Source: an uncultured Lachnospiraceae bacterium (GTDB lineage Bacteria; Bacillota; Clostridia; Lachnospirales; Lachnospiraceae). From it: DNA of 26,746 bases. Below are positions 25,160 through 26,746 of the stretch, piece after piece. A model generated the notes under the pieces. The model saw only the letters and a program-made list of their open reading frames with translations. It ran no database searches and was not told the DNA's origin. The stretch is taken from the NCBI GenBank assembly GCA_910578345.1, contig CAJTRA010000028.1, positions 1 through 26,746 of the forward strand, in the 5' to 3' direction. The translations under genes and the position numbers were made by a program. How positions within the stretch are numbered: the first letter of the stretch is position 1; the number at the start of each line of letters is the position of its first letter.

Positions 25160-25205
25160 CTGGGGCGTTTTGGGCCTGTTTGTTGCTTTGCGGGGATATG
25201 CGATT

Positions 25206-25234
25206 ATTATAATAACGATGTCAGATGGTGTAAA
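25206..25234 (-). promoter_or_regulatory. Sigma-A promoter of the MFS-regulator-kinase operon
   Basis: On the minus strand, TTTACA (plus 25229-25234) and TATAAT (plus 25206-25211) are 17 bases apart. This is a strong match and shows that the operon is transcribed separately from the XRE gene upstream. Confidence 0.8.
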
Positions 25235-25272
25235 ACAGATAATTGTGAGAAATTTCTCCTCTATAAAATGAT

Positions 25273-26547
25273 TTAAAGGCCTTGATTGATAATATTTCCG
25301 GAAATTTCTTTCTCGAATTCCAGAGCCTTCTTATATTGCCGCTGTCTCTTACAGGCCTCGATGATCATATCCTTGTAGAAGTACAGATGGCCGAAATGCC
25401 GCGTTTTCCGAATCTCCTGGATCAATTGTTCCAGAAGTTCCAGATAGAGCGGATCGTCCAGAAAGCCGTCGTGACATTCCATCATGGCTTCTTCGTATTT
25501 CAGACGGTCTGCAATCGAGAAGGCGCACGGCGGCGCCCCGGCAGATGTTTTCGGGTTAAAGAGGGCTTCGCGTAATTGATCCAGAAAGGGTGCGGCTTCT
25601 TCCGGCTTACCCATGCGGATCCAGGCGATCGCCTTCTTGTGCAGAATATCAATGGAAGAGCCTTCCGTCTGCTCCGCTTGATGCAGATACGCAAGCGCCT
25701 GTTCGTATTTATGCAGGCTGATACAGGTGGCGCCTATGTTGTAGTATAAGGTGGAGAGCCTGTCCTGCCAGCCGGTATTCTGCAGTAGCCGGATGCTGCG
25801 CTCGTAGTATACCATCATCGCTTCTTCCCTGTTCAGGCAGGCGTAAGCGGACCCGTTGATGAAAAAGTAATCTGCCAGCCGGAAGGTATTGCCTTCCTCC
25901 ACGGCCGCGGCTACGACACGCTGCTCCATGGCGTGGATAGCGGCATAGTTTCCCGCCAGAAAACAGGCATAGCAAAGGCGGACCATGGCGTAGGAATGAT
26001 GGAGGATTTCGCAGGCTTCCTGGCATAACAGGACTTTGCGGCCGGCATCCGCAGCGATGGCAGCCTGCAGGAGCCTATAGTAGGCGTGCTGCTTCGGATT
26101 CATGTGTTCTTCCAGCGCTTCAAGAAGCCGCAGATGATCTGCCGTGGTCTGTTCGAAGGCGTTCACCAGAAGCCAGTCGATGGCAGCTTCGCTGTAGCGA
26201 AGTCGCTGCTCATGAGCCTGCAGTTCCTGATATACGGTATGGGTGTCCAGTTCGTATTGCAGGTTGTAGAAGTAGCGGGCTAACAGCGCCTCATCCTGCG
26301 CCAGTTTCCGGTCGTCTGTTTCATAGGGAATCTCCAGCCGCCCGAACAGCGCGGCAAGAATCTCCCGATCCGGGCAGACGCTGCCGTGTTCGATCTTACT
26401 CAGATAAGAAGGAACGCAGATGCCATAGCAGACTTCTTTCTGGCCTTTGTTCTGGCGGATGCGCTCCGCCCTAAGCAGTGCGCCGGGAAGAACGGATCCG
26501 GCGCGCCGATAAGATTGTGTCGTTTTGGCTGTGTCTGGTTTTGGCAT
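25273..26547 (-). CDS. XRE-family regulator with TPR-like C-terminal region
   Basis: The ATG at 26547 (MPKPDTAKTT) is preferred, giving 424 residues. An in-frame TTG at 26592 would add 15. The N-terminal helix-turn-helix (about 20-75) includes LLRAERIRQNKGQKEVCYGICVPSYLSKIEHG and a LEIPYETDD end. The remaining 340 residues are helical and resemble tetratricopeptide repeats, for example LSTLYYNIGATCISLHKYEQALAYLHQAEQ. This is the plan of Rgg/PlcR/PrgX-type regulators, which bind short peptides or small molecules. No peptide gene is visible nearby. The neighbouring transporter operon is the likely target, and the gene's own promoter is bracketed by an inverted repeat. Confidence 0.85.
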   Translation of the reverse strand: MPKPDTAKTTQSYRRAGSVLPGALLRAERIRQNKGQKEVCYGICVPSYLSKIEHGSVCPDREILAALFGRLEIPYETDDRKLAQDEALLARYFYNLQYELDTHTVYQELQAHEQRLRYSEAAIDWLLVNAFEQTTADHLRLLEALEEHMNPKQHAYYRLLQAAIAADAGRKVLLCQEACEILHHSYAMVRLCYACFLAGNYAAIHAMEQRVVAAAVEEGNTFRLADYFFINGSAYACLNREEAMMVYYERSIRLLQNTGWQDRLSTLYYNIGATCISLHKYEQALAYLHQAEQTEGSSIDILHKKAIAWIRMGKPEEAAPFLDQLREALFNPKTSAGAPPCAFSIADRLKYEEAMMECHDGFLDDPLYLELLEQLIQEIRKTRHFGHLYFYKDMIIEACKRQRQYKKALEFEKEISGNIINQGL

Positions 26548-26596
26548 GATGGCTGTGATCCTTGTCTTCGGGTTTGATATTTTGCAAAGCAAAAGC

Positions 26597-26717
26597 GTGG
26601 AAGTTACTTTGCAATAGACTGCATTTTACTATGAGTCTAGCACAGTAAGTTTTAGTTTGTCACTATATAAAGAATCATTTTTAACTAGTACTGGTGAAAT
26701 GAAAAGGTAACTTCCAC
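26597..26717. repeat. Perfect 11-bp inverted repeat bracketing the XRE-TPR promoter
   Basis: GTGGAAGTTAC (26597-26607) and GTAACTTCCAC (26707-26717) are exact inverted copies 99 bases apart. One arm is in the leader and the other is upstream of the -35. This may be a pair of binding sites for looping autoregulation. The ends of a small mobile element are an alternative. Confidence 0.6.
26634..26663 (-). promoter_or_regulatory. Putative promoter of the XRE-TPR regulator
   Basis: On the minus strand, GTGACA (plus 26658-26663) and TAGACT (plus 26634-26639) are 18 bases apart, with TGC before the -10. The -10 also lies within AGACT-N13-AGTCT (26616-26638). Confidence 0.5.
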
Positions 26718-26746
26718 CTTGTAAGGGTAAATTCTACCAGAGATAA

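Noticed and set aside
1..26746. CRISPR arrays, tRNA or rRNA genes
   Set aside because: No regularly spaced repeats, cloverleaf patterns or rRNA-like sequence were seen anywhere in the window.

Overview
The window looks like a chromosomal segment of a low-to-mid GC Gram-positive anaerobe, most likely a gut clostridium of the Lachnospiraceae type. The reasons are AGGAGG-type ribosome binding sites, sigma-A-like promoters, a lipoprotein, paired XRE regulators, a GH130/GH3 glycosidase pair, MacAB-like ABC exporters without an outer-membrane partner, and a mix of IS66, IS110 and IS1182 family remnants. The assignment rests on gene content and style only; there is no rRNA or other marker gene.

Positions 1-9000 are an accessory, partly decayed region. 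An IS66 transposase remnant (149-1011) has lost one base at its catalytic Glu codon. Next comes an IS110-family element whose transposase (1372-2569) is frameshifted. Its upstream non-coding end still carries a structured segment that looks like a bridge RNA. An AT-rich two-gene restriction-modification system follows (2812-5306): an endonuclease matching AvaI/BsoBI in length and active-site spacing, and a DNA methyltransferase with DPFMGSGT and SPPY motifs. An IS1182-type transposase fragment closes the island. After it come a lipoprotein with a 90-bp internal duplication, remnants of an ATPase gene and a YkgJ-like gene joined head to tail, an intact GNAT acetyltransferase, and a serine-hydrolase (beta-lactamase fold) gene broken by three lesions.

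Positions 9171-12783 are an intact three-gene operon (ABC ATPase, HlyD/MacA-like adaptor, MacB/FtsX-like permease). A large imperfect palindrome that looks like a MITE (12800-13007) separates it from a stand-alone hisB (13134-13727). Two paralogous XRE repressors on the minus strand (13813-14160 and 14344-14688) share a related dyad in their promoter regions.

Positions 14851-21628 are a plus-strand run: a strong promoter with an overlapping 19-bp dyad, a GH130 phosphorylase, a GH3 glycosidase starting one base after it, an MFS transporter whose leader can form competing RNA stems, and an ABC-class ATPase of the PF09818 type. A bidirectional terminator (21658-21710) separates this run from a minus-strand block: a histidine kinase, an OmpR-type response regulator and an MFS transporter (transcribed MFS, regulator, kinase). 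Upstream of these is an XRE regulator with a long helical-repeat C-terminus, whose promoter is bracketed by a perfect 11-bp inverted repeat. The right half therefore looks like stable chromosome for glycan use, export and signalling, and the left 9 kb looks like an insertion hotspot.
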